A stretch of DNA of 64,000 nt from Stropharia rugosoannulata (Eukaryota > Basidiomycota > Agaricomycetes > Agaricales > Strophariaceae), in contig JANCIK010000009.1 in NCBI GenBank assembly GCA_028532985.1, forward strand, positions 682,001-746,000, given 5' to 3'. Below the pieces are notes generated by a model. It saw only the letters and a list, made by a program, of their open reading frames with translations. It had not been told where the DNA came from and did not search any database. Both the position numbers and the translations under genes were made by a program. Each line of letters begins with the position of its first letter. Position 1 is the first letter of the stretch. Of the stretch, positions 11,280 to 22,860 are shown piece after piece.

Positions 11280-12070
11280 ATGTCACCAATCATCGTCTAC
11301 GGCCTATGTCCGTCACCAGATAGACCAGGAAGCTCAACATCAGCCAACATTTGGAAAGTTAGGTATAGTATAGCTGCTCCTTCATATCTATCAGCCGCTA
11401 ATAGTATTTACAATTAAGATACTGTCTCAACTTCAAAAATCTGCCGCATGAATCCGCGTTTATCGAAGGCCCGGACATTGAGAACTTTTACAAGACGCAC
11501 GGCATCTCAGCAACTAACATTAATGAGGATGGAAGTCCCAAGCATACTGTCCCGGTGATTTATGATCCGTTCACGAACCGATATGTTTCCGACTCCTTCA
11601 AGATTGCGGAATACCTAGATGATACATACCCCGAAAAGCCCTCCATATTTCCTCATGGTACACGCGGACTGCAGGCCCCTGTAGAAGGCATCTTCTATGA
11701 TTATTACACGCCTGCGTTCAAGCTCCTGTGGCGCCCCAGCCTCGCGACGCTCAGTCCAGTCAGTGGTCAGTTCCTACACACCAAGTACGGAGCATACCTA
11801 GAAAGCGGGGAGCAAAAATCCCGCGACGAGCTCCTTGCAGATTGGAAAGAAGGCTTGACGAAGGCTGCCCAATGGTATGACAAAACAGAAGGGCCGTTCC
11901 TGATGGGCGAGACTCCGTCTTGGAGCGATTTCATGGTCGCTTCATACTTCGTTTGGTTGAAACTAGTGGTTGGGGATGACGGAGCGGAATTCCGCGAAGC
12001 CACTTCCTGGAATAACGGAAGGTGGATCAAGCTGCTGGACGCGCTTCAACAATGGGAGAAACTGTATTGA
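11280..12070 (+). CDS. Glutathione S-transferase, UstS-like (copy 2)
   Basis: Two exons (11280-11362, 11419-12070) encode 244 aa. Exon 1 ends with NIWKVR, split in phase 2 as in the other copies, and exon 2 begins YCLNFKNLPH. Conserved blocks are HTVPVIYDPFTNRYVSDSFK (thioredoxin-like half, with the cis-Pro region and SDS turn) and EGPFLMGETPSWSDFMVASY in the helical half, ending QQWEKLY. A soluble GST, probably acting on electrophilic aromatic or toxin-like compounds. It sits in the same orientation as copies 1 and 3, in a cluster with GST relics, consistent with repeated tandem duplication. Specific substrate unknown. Confidence 0.88.
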
Positions 12071-12329
12071 ACATACTTAGTTGTCAATGGGGTGATGTTG
12101 CTGTCAAACCGTCATTAGAATAAGTGAACTTGGACGGGTCAACTTTACAAGCATGTTAAACACCGGGTGGATCTCCCACGCGCTCCCGTCAAGGCAGGTT
12201 GTTCTTGAAAATAATGAGAAGAACTCAGGATCTCTTCGAGCTGGACTGATTCACTTAGCAATAAGTTCCTTCTAGAGCACACATAATTCAATGCTTCATC
12301 ACAGAAGTTCCAAGCGAGCGCATGAGTTT

Positions 12330-12525
12330 TTAATGGAAAAGAGGAAGGATCGTTCGTCATGGGGGAAAAGCCATCTTGGGGAGACTTCGTGATCGGTTCT
12401 TACTTGATCTGGCTGAAAGTCGTCGTTGGAGAAGATAGCTCAGAGTTTCGGGACGTCATGTCATGGAACGGAGGGTTATGGGCACAGCTTTTGTACGAGC
12501 TTCAAGAATGGGAGAAGGTCTATTG
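12330..12525 (+). pseudogene. GST relic, C-terminal fragment only
   Basis: An open stretch decodes to GSFVMGEKPSWGDFVIGSYL and continues to LQEWEKVY and a stop, nearly identical to the last third of GST copy 3. There is no N-terminal domain, exon 1, or start codon upstream, so this is a truncated duplicate. The retained reading frame suggests recent truncation. Confidence 0.8.
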
Positions 12526-12829
12526 AGGAAATGATTCGCAAGTAAGCGGAAGTAGTTACTGTAGACCATTTGTGTCGTTGCTACATTAGATGTGTATTGC
12601 GATCCGTAAAAGAAATTGATTTCGAGCCTCGAGTAGAAATTACAGTTATCAGGGTACAGCTTGATCAAGGTCATGGTAAGCGCCACTCAGTGAGCCGTGA
12701 ATAAAATACGGTACCTTTCCAGGATTCGAGGGATTGAACACATTGCAAACTTGGGATCAATTGCATTCATAATTGAATTTTGAAGCATACTCGAGTTCGC
12801 AATTTCTGGCACAACTCACAGCAGAATAG

Positions 12830-12935
12830 AGTATTTGGGAGTCCATGTTCGTACCTCATTTGACTGAAAGTACGCCATCCCCGCGAAGTTCCCAGAAGCA
12901 GCTTCATGGAATGATAAAAGGTGGATTAGCTGTAG
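12830..12935 (+). pseudogene. Second, more decayed GST relic
   Basis: One frame reads SYLI-stop-LKV, and about 15 bases later a shifted frame reads KFPEAASWNDKRWIS. Compare GST copy 2, SYFVWLKLVV and EFREATSWNNGRWIK. It carries both a stop and a frameshift. A further weak resemblance to the PSWxDFxV block lies near 13055-13100. Confidence 0.6.
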
Positions 12936-13314
12936 TCTTACATACATTATGAAAAGACCGGGAGGATCGCACGGGCGCCACTTTCAAAGGAGGTGTCCTG
13001 ACGATTATTGACAAGAATGTGTCAAATGCTCAAAATATCTTCCAGCTGAGTCATACACTTGGAGCCATTTTTTAGTCTATATTGCCTTCTGGGGAGCAAA
13101 GAGCTGGATGAGTAATCGTAGTAGAGGCCTGTATGCTCATTGAAATAACATTGTTACTGAGAAGACTTACTAAGGACGAGCTTAAAAAAGTTGTAGACCT
13201 AGTTCTAGGAAAAAACTGTATTGATTACTGCAGTTAAAAGGTATGATAAGTATCAATATTAACTTGGTTCCTTGCGGCGTACTAAATAAAGAAAAGCATA
13301 CCTGAGGCCTGAAG
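12936..13314. other. Intergenic, probably relic GST DNA
   Basis: No intact gene. A frame near 13055 reads TWSHFLVYIAFWGAK, loosely like the SWSDFMVASYFVWLK block of the GSTs, so a third relic is possible but unproven. Confidence 0.35.
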
Positions 13315-13320
13315 TATAAA
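13315..13320 (+). promoter_or_regulatory. TATA box of GST copy 3
   Basis: TATAAA, 73 bp upstream of the start codon at 13388, the same spacing as for copy 1. Confidence 0.5.
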
Positions 13321-13387
13321 GCCTGGGTCAACCAAACCTCATCTACATCCATTAAACGTTAAAGACCTTCAACGGACAGTTATCACC

Positions 13388-14173
13388 ATGTCCATTATCC
13401 TTTACGACTTCTCCCCTTCTCCGACTCGACCAGGTACTTCGGTCTCCTCCAGCGTCTGGAAAACCAGGTGAGAGAGAGAGGGAGTTATAAAACGCACACA
13501 CCTAACCCAGACCCCAAGGTTCTGCCTTAACTACAAGAACCTGGCGCACAGAACCGAATTCATCGAAGCGGCCGATATCGAAAGCCTCTACAAGACCCAC
13601 TCTATTCCACCAACCAACTTCAACCCAGATGGAACGCCCCGCTACACGCTCCCGCTCATCTACGATGCGTCCACACAGAGGTACATCTCGGACTCTCTGT
13701 TAATCTCCCAGTACCTCGAGGAGACCTATCCTGACCCCGAGCGGTCCATATTCCCATCGGCGACAGGTGGACTCCAAGTTCCCCTCGACGAAGTCTTTTT
13801 GGGCTACTGGGCACCCGGTTTCAACCTCTTCTGGAGCGTTGACAATGTCCTTAGCCCGAGTACTGTGGTGTTCCTCTTGGAAAAGTATGGAAAACGGTTT
13901 GAGGAACCTCGTAAGCTTCCGAAAGAGGTTCACTGGGCGGCGTGGAAGGAAGGGTTAAACAAGGCAGCAAAGTGGTACAGTAAAGCCGGAGAAGGACCAT
14001 TCATCATGGGGAAGAAGCCGTCTTGGGGAGACTTCGTAGTCGGATCTTACTTTATCTGGTTGAAAGTCCTCATTGGAGAAGACAGCTTGGATTTCCAGGA
14101 GGTCATTTCTTGGAACGGCGGCATATGGGCACAGCTCCTGCACGAGCTTCACAAATGGGAGAAGATCTATTGA
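13388..14173 (+). CDS. Glutathione S-transferase, UstS-like (copy 3)
   Basis: Two exons (13388-13467, 13519-14173) encode 244 aa. Exon 1 ends in SVWKTR (phase 2), and exon 2 starts FCLNYKNLAHRTEFIEA. The thioredoxin-fold half has YTLPLIYDASTQRYISDSLL followed by SQYLEETYPD. The helical half contains EGPFIMGKKPSWGDFVVGSY and ends HKWEKIY. It is the closest parent of the relic at 12330. The family is cytosolic and uses glutathione. The gene is followed after about 110 bp by the converging D-lactate dehydrogenase gene. Confidence 0.88.
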
Positions 14174-14282
14174 GCAAACAAGCTATTATAGAAAGAGATA
14201 GTTACTAGATTGTCTGTTTCGTCGCTATGTCAAACATGTATTGTATGAGATCCTCATACGGAATTCTGTCATACGATTACAT

Positions 14283-16716
14283 TTACGCCTTATCCGTCTT
14301 GGACTGAGTAATACAATCATCTGGGTACAGCTTGAGCGAACCCACTATGAGCGTAATTCAATGAGGCCGCGAGTTAAACACAGTACCTTTCCTGGGTTGA
14401 AAAGACCCAAGGGGTCAATCGCATTCTTAATCGTCTTCATCAGCCGTACAGTTCCCTCTCCAAGTTCCTCAACGAGGTATTCCTTTTTTCCAATCCCAAC
14501 ACCATGTTCACCAGTACCTAGACACAAGATAAGGCCTCAAATACATTGATGTTAAGTAACAAAGACTCACAAGTCCCGTCGAGAGCAATAGCCCTCCTCA
14601 CCATGCGATCCACTAGTCCCTTGACCTTCTCCTTCTCCTCCTCTGTCTCGAACAGCATGAGGGAGTGGAAATTTCCATCCCCAACATGTCCAACTATTGT
14701 CGATTTGAGGCCAGCTGCTTCAATGTCCAGCTTGGTCTCGTATACAAGTTGGGGGAGGTTCGATACCGGGACGCTGATGCCCAACTCAGATACTTGATAA
14801 CATGATAATAAGCATAGTTACTCACCACACGTCCGTAGGCCAGCCTTTTGCCCCAGGCTGGATGGCCAGCCCCGCGTAATGAGCATTTTTTCTGTCGCTC
14901 CAGAGCGCCTCTGCATCGTCCTTCGTCTTTGCGACCTGAAAGCCGGTCCCTCCATGGCGTTCTGCAATGGCCTTGACAATGGTGGCGGTCTCTTTAAGCG
15001 AAGCGGGAGTTGGGCCCTGGAACTTGAAGAAGAGGCTATCCGCTACAGGATACTTCCGTGCTGACATGCCATAGGTATTTATGGCGTCTATGAAGCGGTC
15101 GTCGACAAGCTCAACACATTCTGAAACCCATCGTTAGTTGGTGTCACTTGACATGCAATTATCGTTGATGTGCACGTACGGATTCCAACTCCTGTCTTGA
15201 GGATGTCAACCACGGCTTCGGTGGCCTTCTGTACATCGGGGAACTGGACAACGGCTACAGTTGTTGGGAGGACAGGTGCGAGTCGGATTGTCACTATTTT
15301 TTATCAACACCTTGATGGCCTGTAAAGCAGGATGAGCCATGCACACCTTCTGTAACAATACCAAGGGTCCCCTCTGCTCCGATGAATAGTTTAGTGAGGT
15401 CGAAGCCAGCGGAAGATTTTCGGGAACGGCGACGAGTCTTGATGACTTCACCTGACGGAAGAACTACAGTCTGTATAAATATAAGCATGAATTTTGGGGA
15501 GTTATGACGCAGAACGCACGGCATTTAGAAACCATTCCCCTTTAGCGGTTCCGTAGCGGACCGCGTTGGCTGAATTTCATCTCAACAAAGTACGGGAATC
15601 AAATAAAGCAGGGACGTACTCCCGGAGCATCCCGTACTGAGCATCCCCCCAATAGTGGCTCCTGGTGCGGGATCGATCTACATATTATGAGACAAAATAT
15701 TTCCCGATGAGTTGAACGTACTCACAGGAAAAAATAAGGGAATATCTGTTGAAGTTTTAGATATGAAATGAGTTCTGGAATGCCAGTCAGAACACCGGGC
15801 TTCATACCATTCTCCTTTAGCATATCATTTATGTCCATCCACCGGACACCAGGCTGACAGACAAGGTCCGAATCGGCCTCTGGGTACCAATGTGAGCAAC
15901 GGTTGGTACTAAATAAATGAACTATAGTCGACCATGTATCGCAATGATTTTATCCATATTGCTCATGTCGACGCATATACCTCCGGAGGCATGCTGCTTA
16001 CTGGGTCAACGCCTACACAGAACTAGGCCAAAAGAAATACGTACTGCACGATAATGCCCCTCCAGACTTGTCGCCCCGGAATAGATTGTGATAGGAGCTT
16101 TGTACTTCGCCGCCACTTTCACAATTGTCACAACATCTTCTGTTGAAAACGGATAAACAACCACACTAGGAGACATGCCTGATTTGATCAATTTCAGAGA
16201 TAAGTTGTTGCCAGGCGAAAACGTACTAGGGAAATGGTCGTTCTCTGAGTACCCATGATTGTGCAGGTCATCGGGGTCTGTAGACACCTTCGGGGAGTTT
16301 CCTGGCGCTAATGAGCTGGACTCCAGGGCTCCTCGCAGCTCGACAATGGCCTTCTGTAATTCTTTGGGGGAAGCAAACTCTGGTGATGTCGATGAATCCT
16401 TGCTTTCCGAGAGCTTGTTATACGTCCAAACGAGCGTGGCTCCAAGTAGAAAGTAACCAGGTCCTGATAGTTTACGCAGGAAGTTGAAAGAACTTGAAGA
16501 CTGAGATGTAGGCTTCTGGGTATGTGAATTTGAGCCTTCGGACCTCTTAGACTCCATTCCGGGGGTACTACCAAGACTTGAGTGCCGCCGCATATATTCA
16601 CCGCGACTAGTCGTATAATGTGAAGGCCGGGTGCGCACACCGTTCAGAAAGCCACTGAAGCGAGACGAATCCACTCTTGTAACTCGATACATGTTTGGTA
16701 GAGCTAAGGGTAGCAA
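14283..16716 (-). CDS. DLD1: D-lactate dehydrogenase (cytochrome), mitochondrial, copy 1
   Basis: Thirteen exons (16716-16227, 16178-16045, 15993-15933, 15879-15808, 15745-15726, 15677-15620, 15569-15520, 15470-15347, 15293-15180, 15120-14826, 14773-14571, 14517-14387, 14330-14283) give 599 aa with all phases consistent. The Arg/Ser-rich N-terminus with one hydrophobic segment ([16 protein letters not shown]) fits import and anchoring in the inner mitochondrial membrane. The FAD-binding PCMH domain has [31 protein letters not shown] and [20 protein letters not shown]. The C-terminal oxidase domain has [12 protein letters not shown] and [15 protein letters not shown], ending FNPGKLYPDD. It oxidises D-lactate to pyruvate and reduces cytochrome c. 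It is a tandem paralogue of the gene at 18724-21101. A glycolate or 2-hydroxyglutarate dehydrogenase role is less likely. Confidence 0.9.
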
Positions 16717-18089
16717 CGCTGTGGTTTAAACGACACCACGAAGAGAGATTTAAATAAAAATGGCACTTACCCGACCGGCTCATTACACGTAAGTAAGGCC
16801 ATGCTTGCAGATTTAACCGCCTTTCCCAGTCAGAAGACTCTCCAATCAAAAGCGAAGCATGATGTGCCCTTTGCTTCGAGGATGACGCACACCTCAATGG
16901 TTATGAATTACCCCGCAGTGTTTCGGCCCCTTCTCTCGTTGGCAAAGTTGAGCAAGCTTCAGCGTGACTTGAGTACCATTTGGCCTTGATTATCTCGTTT
17001 GCGAGGCGAGTACCGATAAGTGCGTCAAAGTGTCCGGACTCCGGACGAACTGCTTTGGAGTTGACAGAAAACAAACATAAGCGAATTGCAAGCGAACGTG
17101 TCGGCAAACTCGGCCAAAACTATAGTATTTTGGGCTCCGCGGCTTATCCTACATTTCGGCATGGCGGCGGCTTCCAGCTTCCGTTGAAATTTAAACTCAT
17201 GTCATTGGAGTCAATAGAAAGCAAACGAAGGAGATACTCGATACTTGCTCCATACTCGAGTACACTGCTAGACGCATAAGAATAGTAAGTTTCAGTCCAA
17301 ATAGTAACAACATAAGTAAGCATCCCAATACAAACTCATGTATCAATGTAATCCCACTATTATCGGACTTGGCTCGAATAGGTAGATAAACCCCATGATA
17401 CTTCCTCTCTCCCAACTTTGTAGTGTCTATTACGGTCTGTTTGAACAACAGGTATCGATATGAGCTACCCATATCCTATCATTGCTCAGATTATAGCATC
17501 TGCGACTCATTTAGACGTCTAATACCTGGCCTCCAACACTCCTTATAAGGTAGTAATATGGTAGGACCAAGTTAATGTATGTAGGTGTTCTCCACAGAAA
17601 CTTTAGCGGCTTAATGGTTCAACAGCATCAAGAAGTCTATGAAGCCAGATTATCACAAATTTTACCGTGCCACCATGTCTTCCCATGGCAGCTTCTTTCC
17701 AATACAGTCGGATAACGATCATGCCGGAAACTCGCAAGAGTGGCAGTCCGCAGGTACAGAAGTCGCTGAGTGCGTCTACGATTGGTTGGCTGCGTCTTCT
17801 GATGAGCAGCCATTCTCAATGACTCGGAGACCGGGTATTGATAGTCGAACAGAGTGTCTGACCCGACCGGCTTCAATTCACGTATCTACTGTACTTGCCT
17901 GGTTTGAAATGGCATCATGCTTCAACAGGGTAATCTTGAGTGCAGTGGAACGTAGTTACAGTCTAGTCAAGTCTACTGTGTGAGGAAGTCGCACCTGTTC
18001 CATTTCAGTCTATAATAATATGACGCCTTCTAAATGAAAACTTCACATTAACATTACTTCGTTTAAACTACTAGCAACCCAGAGCTTAT
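16717..18089. other. Intergenic between tandem DLD genes
   Basis: Promoter side of DLD copy 1, then DNA with short frames only (for example 17639-17983 on the plus strand, 114 codons, unrecognised). Confidence 0.45.
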
Positions 18090-18660
18090 TGATATTTTAA
18101 CTTGATAGTATCCTTGTACCTGGGCTGGTTGACTCTATTCTTCATGTCATTAATAACATCCTCGAGTCCCACATTGTCATTTATCCGTGGGCCATCAGTA
18201 TATGTCCTGTCCCACATGTTATATGTAATGTCGTTATGGAATGGAACACTTCAATCCTCCGTAAACTTCGACCTCGTTGTAACCGCCCAAGCCATGGAAT
18301 AACATATACATGCTTACTACAGCACTCTCATGTCTAACTTGCGTTGTAATCTCAAGTCTCATGCCGTGCTGCTTCCCCTCCCACACGGGTTTGCTATATC
18401 CGCCGAACAATGTATTTGGCCTGCTCAGACACATGTCCTCGTCCCAAAACTCGCATGGACCGCACTGTCCGGGTGTTAATTTTGGAGTAATGTCCTTCAA
18501 AATTAATTCAGTAACATTATAGCATGGCGATCTGCACAAGGACAACTCGTGTTGTAGGCGACAGCGGAGCGCCGTTTCCGGTCGGTAATCATGGCTGTGG
18601 CAGGTTCGATCGCAATGCGTGCGTATTGCTGGGTGGCTGGAGTAGAGTACAGGTAACATA
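18090..18660 (-). pseudogene. Frameshifted remnant of an unrecognised protein
   Basis: The minus strand decodes to a coherent, cysteine-containing sequence: LTPGQCGPCEFWDEDMCLSR, then GGYNEVEVYGGLKCSIP and a stop. One base out of frame at that point, the sequence resumes as HNDITYNMWDRTYTDGPRIN and runs to a stop near 18092. The continuity of sense across the shift, with no GT..AG interval to explain it, indicates a single-base frameshift. I do not know the family. No start codon context or N-terminal domain was found upstream. It lies between the two tandem D-lactate dehydrogenase genes, so it may have been inserted between the duplicates or carried with one of them. Confidence 0.5.
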
Positions 18661-18723
18661 ATTTACTTCATAGGCAAACATAGTGTTACTTAGAAAATAA
18701 AACAGAGCGTGCGCGCTGTGTCA

Positions 18724-21101
18724 TTATTTCGACTGCGCTGGCGACGCGCTGGGATATAGCTGGACCTTTTACATCAGTTACTCGTTCCAAGCCAGATAAT
18801 TATTGCCCACCTTGCCAGGGTTGAACAATCCTAGAGGGTCGATAACCCGCTTAACAGACCTCATCAGCTCAACAGTCCCTTCTCCCAATTCTTCTATAAG
18901 AAATTCTTTCTTCCCGAGACCTACTCCATGCTCCCCCGTACCTGTATAACGCATGTTATTGTTCATGTACATGGCGAATTTAATTTCGAGCTCACATGTT
19001 CCGTCAAGAGCAATAGCACGATGCGCAATTCTCTTCGTGGCCTCCTGCGCGCGCTTCAATTCTTCATCCGTTTCGAATAATATCATAGCATGGAAGTTTC
19101 CATCTCCAACGTGACCGACTACGCTAGTCACCAGCCCGAGCTCTTCTAGATCATCCTTGGTCTCTTGAATGAGCTGTGGTAGCCTAGTCACTGGAACACT
19201 GGTATCAGGTTAGTCCGAGGCATCAAATCGGTCAAGTTTGTGACATACCAAACGTCTGTCGTAATCGCACGCGCGCCTGGGCAAAGCGAGAGGCCAGAGA
19301 AATACAGGTTCTTCCTGTCGTTCCACAGCTCGCTAGCTTCTTTTTCGTTCTTCGCCAACGCAAATCCCGTCCCACCGTGCTTCCCCGCAATACGCCGTGC
19401 AACCGCTGCTGTCTCTTTCAACGCGGCCTCGGATTGTCCCTGAAATTTGAAAAATAAACTGTCTTTCTCGGGCCACTTGCGGACCGAGCGGCCGTAATTG
19501 TTTGTCGCCTTCATAGCGACCGAATCCAGAAGCTCCACGCACTCTGTAGTAGGAATAGAGTTAGAAAGCGCTTGGGAGGTAGAAATGTATCGACTGACGA
19601 ATTCCAGCCCCACTGTTGATGATTTCTATCGATGCAGCAGTGGCTGAGCGAACGTCGGGAAACTGCACCACCGCAACATTTGTAGGCAGGACGGGAGCAA
19701 GGCGTATTGTCACTGAAAAAAAAGTATAGCATTTAGTATGTTTGCGTGACCACAGGGCTTAAAACACGGAGTTCACCTTCGGTGACAATGCCTAAAGTGC
19801 CTTCGGCGCCAATAAACAGTTTCGTCAAGTCAAAACCTGCAGAAGACTTCCTTGACCGCCTTCGCGTCTTGATAACTTCGCCGGAGGGCAGTACAACGGT
19901 CTGGCCAATCGGGCGTATCAGCATGCATACCTTTTATTAGTTCACAGAGATGTAGCGCTCACGGCATTCAAGAACCACTCTCCTTTCGCCGTACCATAGC
20001 GCACCGCGTTCGCTGATCGAATTAGAGGTCAGTGCCGGAGAGAACTGATGAAACTGTATCCATACTTCCTGAACACCCGGTACTTAGCATGCCTCCCAGC
20101 GTGGCACCTGGACCTGGGTCAATCTGTTGACGGACAAAATTAGGACATTGAATTGGCCGCAGAGATTTTGGCGCACTGGGAAAAACAAAGGTATTCCTGT
20201 AAGAGAGAAATAAGCTCGGCTGTTATTTAAAGATCGTGTCATAATAGTCCGACCTGCTTCCTTCAACGTGTTATTGACGTCCATCCAGCCTACCGCCGCC
20301 TGGCAAACCATGTCTGCATCGTCAGCTAGCGAGATAAGAGTCAGTGACAAAAAATAGAGAATTATGTGCAATGGGTACCATGGATAGCCAATATCTTGTT
20401 CATGTGGTTGAGATCAACGCAAATGCCACCCGAGCTGTGCTAAAATTATTCGTGGTAGTGAGAAGGCGAAATAAATCACGGAAAATCAGACATACAGCAC
20501 GAAAATGGCCCTCTAAACTTGTGGCTCCTGAGTAAGGAACGACCGGCATGCGATATTTTGTCGCTATTTTCACTATCTTGACGACGTCCTCTGTAGACTC
20601 GGGGAATACGATAACAGTGTGCGGCGAACCTGTAGCATCAAAGAGAAAGGGTGGTGTTAATGTCATAGAAGAAATACACACAATACACCACGTACCAGGG
20701 AGATAGTTACTGCCTGTAAGCCCATGTGTCTGGAGGTCGGCGGCATCAGTGGATACTGAGCCTGAATTGGGGAAAGCCTGCCGCAGTTCTTGTATGGCCT
20801 GTCTAAACTCCTGCGGCGAGCCAAAATGCGGGTAATCGATGGCATCGAGTAACGAGCTGCCAGTAGACCGAGTGGCAATAAAATACCCAGCTAAGCAGCT
20901 GACAAGACAGGCGCCAAATATCGACGTGGTGGTGCCTAAACGCAGACGACTCCCGGGTCGCTGGTAATTGGGCTGCGAATATAAAGGCCTAGTGGAGGAT
21001 CGAGGTCGATAATAACGGCGGGTTATAGCCTCGGAATGAATGCGACTACAAGTATGAGTGCGCCGTTGACGCCAGAGAGCAGCGCAAAAGCGGGTCTGCA
21101 T
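18724..21101 (-). CDS. DLD1: D-lactate dehydrogenase (cytochrome), mitochondrial, copy 2
   Basis: Thirteen exons (21101-20696, 20629-20496, 20439-20379, 20325-20254, 20196-20177, 20123-20066, 20012-19963, 19900-19777, 19712-19599, 19543-19249, 19198-18996, 18941-18811, 18759-18724) encode 567 aa. Exons 2 to 12 have exactly the same lengths as in copy 1, including a 20-nt exon. Key blocks are [51 protein letters not shown] and [13 protein letters not shown], ending FNPGKLYPS. An Arg-rich leader and a hydrophobic segment ([17 protein letters not shown]) suggest the mitochondrial inner membrane. It oxidises D-lactate and donates electrons to cytochrome c. The start at 21101 was preferred to 21188 because it gives a typical presequence. 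The N-terminus differs most between the copies. Confidence 0.9.
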
Positions 21102-22860
21102 GATTTGGCAGCTTTTGGTAAGTAACGATGTGCGGGCAACGAATTCCCTTTTGAAGACGTCCCTGCATGGAATGCAGCCGCTATCCAAGGGGTTTCAATG
21201 ACCGGAAGGGCCAGAATGACGCAGCCGTATTTTTCGGGGTCTGCCTACTGGAGAAACGTCAGTTCATTACCGTGCGAGTTTGTGATGTTTAAAAGCCTTG
21301 GAGATGGTTGTTTCTCCGAGGGCTCGTATGACAAGATTCTTGTGGCTTGGGTATAGATGAATGCATGTCACATTTCCGTAATCTTCTCTGTAGTTGTTAG
21401 ATGATATGACTGTATACATCCACCGGAATAGTGAAATAGATATCCAGAATTGGATCCTAATGAGAATGGCCCAGTACTGGATCCATTGCAATCTAACAGG
21501 AACGCAGATGGGCGCCGGCGAACGAGGATGCGTGCACTGCCGTATACTAAGTTTGAGGAGTTAGTATAAGGTGGGTACTTCAGGACGAAATGCGGAAAAG
21601 AAGGTCGGATATATATGATTGAACGTACCGACTGTCCAAAAGGATAAACCAGTAGAAGTTGGAATGTTCAATGTTCAAACGCACAACGTTCACGTTCAAT
21701 ATTCGATGTTCATCAGCATCTTCAAGTTCTAAGTTGAGGTCAGACATCGGCCGCCCATGATCATTGAATGAGAAGCTTGCATCATAGAGAACTGTCAGAA
21801 AACCAACTTCCTTCCAGTTCCTCCCGGTCTTTAGGATTTGTCAGCTCTCGCCAGATGTTGAATCGAGTCCACTATTTTTCCATGCGGCGGCGCTCTACGT
21901 CAATGCCTGGCTATTTTCTACTGAATAAGACTGACTTCCATTATAGATGGTGTCACCTGTGGATTATGATCCTTTTGTATAATTGATCATTGAACGCAAA
22001 TTGAACGAGTGAGTATTCGGTATTACTGTCATGCTGAGCGGGCACGGCCTGACAATAGCTGACAAAAAACTGTATTGCTGATCTGTTTGTTGCAAGTAAG
22101 TACTTACATAGTTGGGTAAGGCTTTGTTAAGTCGAACAAACAAAGCAATAACAAATTAGACGACATGATCATTCCGAAACAACCACGGCCCACCATTGAC
22201 CAACGCTGGTCGCAGAAGCCTCCAGCTGTCCAAGAACTCCCAACGAACACTTCCCAATATCGCCGCGTTCTACCGCATGCCGCTGTTCACCGTCCTAATC
22301 CTGGCTTAGAAGGGTAGACGACGGACGTGTCTAGGAATGCTGCCCGACTATTTCTGACTTGTTACGACCCGTCACCCCAATACGACCCAGTAACTCCAAC
22401 CCATTGACGTAAATATTTAACCAAGGCAAGAGTACTACGCTTTCTGTTCAAAAACGCTTAGAGACTAAATGTCTTCTTCAGGACATTAAGTTTAAGAAGT
22501 CAACGCTACCGTTTCATGGACCCTTTCCGATATATAGCAAAGGCATCCTTTCCGCTGCGGTGGTAGTACTTGCGATTAACTACTCCAACACTTTGAATAA
22601 GTGATTTGAAGTGTTATGCGACCAGATGTTGAAATATGCGTTCAGGTGAGTCAAGCGGTCACCTGGAGTGACTAGTGACTGAGCCACTTGACCAGCTGCT
22701 TTGTCTTGTCTTACAAATCCGTGAACTTCCCTTCGTCATGATCGCAATACCAAGATGGTTATGGAAATAGCACACATCGTTCCCGAAAAGACGAACTACT
22801 GCTATCACCAACTCATTTAACAGAGGTGTATCGCAACACTTCCTGTACCAGCAACTCAAC
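21102..22860. other. Intergenic, promoter region and unassigned DNA
   Basis: 5' flank of DLD copy 2 and, at the right, the promoter of the flavoprotein gene. Around 21655-21725 there is a cluster of direct GTTCA repeats. No gene recognised. Confidence 0.45.
21655..21730. repeat. Clustered GTTCA-core direct repeats
   Basis: At least seven near-copies of (A/C)(T/G)GTTCA or CGTTCA occur within 75 bp, some spaced by about ten bases. It looks like simple-repeat decay; a binding-site cluster is possible. Confidence 0.3.
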
